5,705 bases of DNA from an uncultured Clostridium sp. (lineage in GTDB: Bacteria > Bacillota > Clostridia > TANB77 > CAG-508), in the NCBI GenBank assembly GCA_905203195.1, contig CAJKVD010000061.1:1-5705 (forward strand), given 5' to 3'. The position numbers and the translations under genes are program-made. Positions within the stretch are counted from its first letter, which is position 1. Each line of letters opens with the position of its first letter. The notes under the pieces are model-generated. The model had not been told where the DNA came from. It was given only the letters and a program-made list of their open reading frames with translations, and did no database searches. Positions 4,669 through 5,705 of this stretch are shown here, piece by piece.

Positions 4669-5705
4669 ATGAAAATTTTTACAAATAATAGAAAAAATCA
4701 AAAGTTTATAATTGTATTAATAATGATCGTTATTTTGAATTTTTCTATACCTAATTATTCTCAAGCGTTGGGAATTGGAGACATTGCAGGTGATTTGTTA
4801 AAAGAGTTGATCCAATTAATAGCTTCTTTGGGTGATATAGTAATGGGTGGTTTGAATCACTTTATGCTTGGTACAGATAAAACACTTACATCTTCAATGC
4901 TGGATCAGGAAGATTCTAACTTTACTAATCAGGATTCATGGTTGTATTATGATGGTAGTGATAAGAATGAAGTAAAGATAGATTCAAAGGATTTAGATGC
5001 ATTTATATTTAGTGATTGGAAAATTCCAAACTTTTTATATTGTCCAGAAAATATATTTTCTAATAAGATTGCGTTATTAGACGTTAATTTTATTAATCCA
5101 AATACTTATAAGGCTGTAGAAAACAGTTCTAGTGCTTCAAAATTGGCTCAGTCTGCAGCAGGTAGTAAATTTAAAATTAGGGATACTATAGCTTCATGGT
5201 ATAAAGCTTTTAGAAATATAGCTATTGTAGGATTAATGACAGTTTTAGTATATTTAGGAATACGTATAGTTTTAAGTTCTACTGCAGCTGACAAGGCTAA
5301 GTATAAGGAAAGTATACAGGATTGGTTAGTGGCGTTATGTTTAGTTTTTATTATACATTTTATAATGTCAGGTATTTTGATGATCACTTCGAAGTTTACA
5401 GAAATGCTTGATGCAACTGCTAATACTAAGATTCATGTTAATGTAGTTAATGGTGGGACAAATGGGGATCTGAAATTTACTACTAATTTGGTTGGATATG
5501 TTAGATTTAAGGCTCAAAATTCCGATGCAGGTGATTGTGCAACATATACTATTATGTATTTTGCATTTGTTTTGTATACTGTAATGTTTACTTTTACATA
5601 CTTTAAAAGATTTTTGTATATGGCATTTTTTACAATGATTGCTCCATTAGTTGCTTTGACTTATCCTATTGATAAGGTTAAAGATGGTAAAGCTCAGGCT
5701 TTTGA
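4669..5705 (+). CDS. VirB6/TrbL-like polytopic T4SS membrane protein (3' end outside window)
   Basis: 345 complete codons are visible and the frame is still open at the right edge. This is the probable inner-membrane channel protein of the secretion system, equivalent to VirB6/TrbL. The ATG follows GGGAG (4658-4662) by six bases. Residues 1-33 are a signal peptide or first helix (hydrophobic 13-27, SQA at 31-33). A large, apparently extracytoplasmic polar region with one Cys (Cys125) runs to about 178. It is preceded by a Leu/Ile/Gly-rich amphipathic stretch (about 43-67). Membrane helices follow at about 184-203, 219-240, 293-312 and 315-333. The loop SSTAADKAKYKES (203-215), then a DWLVALCLVF helix, and the end segment IAPLVALTYPIDKVKDGKAQAF (324-345) are typical of Clostridia-type VirB6-like proteins. 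Such proteins usually continue for several more helices, so a substantial part is missing. Position directly after virB4 supports the call. Confidence 0.82.
   Translation, partial: MKIFTNNRKNQKFIIVLIMIVILNFSIPNYSQALGIGDIAGDLLKELIQLIASLGDIVMGGLNHFMLGTDKTLTSSMLDQEDSNFTNQDSWLYYDGSDKNEVKIDSKDLDAFIFSDWKIPNFLYCPENIFSNKIALLDVNFINPNTYKAVENSSSASKLAQSAAGSKFKIRDTIASWYKAFRNIAIVGLMTVLVYLGIRIVLSSTAADKAKYKESIQDWLVALCLVFIIHFIMSGILMITSKFTEMLDATANTKIHVNVVNGGTNGDLKFTTNLVGYVRFKAQNSDAGDCATYTIMYFAFVLYTVMFTFTYFKRFLYMAFFTMIAPLVALTYPIDKVKDGKAQAF

Noticed and set aside
5148..5387. Antisense open frame of 79 codons inside the virB6-like gene
   Set aside because: It is opposite conserved membrane helices of a supported gene, with no family resemblance or start signals.
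1..5705. CRISPR array, tRNA/rRNA, insertion sequence or attachment-site repeats
   Set aside because: No regularly spaced repeats, RNA-gene hallmarks, transposase frames or long direct or terminal repeats were seen by reading both strands.

Overview
The window is AT-rich (roughly 70% or more by eye) and every supported gene is on the + strand. It uses strong Shine-Dalgarno sequences of the AAGGAGG type, standard stop codons and low-GC codon choice. Together with the protein families, this suggests a low-GC Gram-positive bacterium, most likely a Clostridia-type Firmicute or an integrated or plasmid element in one. I cannot name the species. The window is a section of a type IV secretion (conjugation-type) gene cluster, cut at its right edge and probably continuing beyond it.

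Layout. Bases 43-426 encode a small secreted two-helix protein of VirB2/T4SS-pilin type (GTG start). Bases 559-945 encode a second, paralogous pilin. Two good sigma-A-like promoters lie just upstream of it (406-434 and 463-491) and an intrinsic terminator lies just downstream (953-981), so it looks like an independently transcribed and probably highly expressed unit. A second hairpin/T-tract (1030-1061) is interlaced with a promoter that has a consensus extended -10 (1040-1069). That promoter appears to drive a tightly packed operon: a PrgI/VirB3-like membrane protein (1106-1483); a membrane-anchored protein resembling the N-terminal domain of TraC/VirB4 proteins (1476-2732); a complete VirB4-like ATPase with Walker A and B motifs (2680-4650); and a VirB6/TrbL-like polytopic membrane protein (4669 to beyond 5705).

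How the parts fit. By analogy with known Gram-positive T4SSs, VirB4 powers the machine at the inner face of the membrane. The PrgI/VirB3-like and VirB6-like proteins form the membrane channel with it. The small secreted two-helix proteins are candidate pilin or channel subunits. The membrane-anchored VirB4-N-like protein is a plausible docking partner or regulator of VirB4. No relaxase, VirD4/TcpA coupling protein, VirB8-like protein or cell-wall hydrolase is in the window, so I cannot tell from it whether the system moves DNA or protein.

The least ordinary signals are: the two pilin paralogs with separate transcription signals; a loop motif, GI(K/R)...KAxYK(K/E)S, shared by both pilins and the VirB6-like protein; a 15-base identity between the signal-peptide regions of pilin 1 and the VirB6-like gene; the terminator interlaced with a promoter; and the stand-alone VirB4-N-like protein, whose gene overlaps virB4 by 53 bases.
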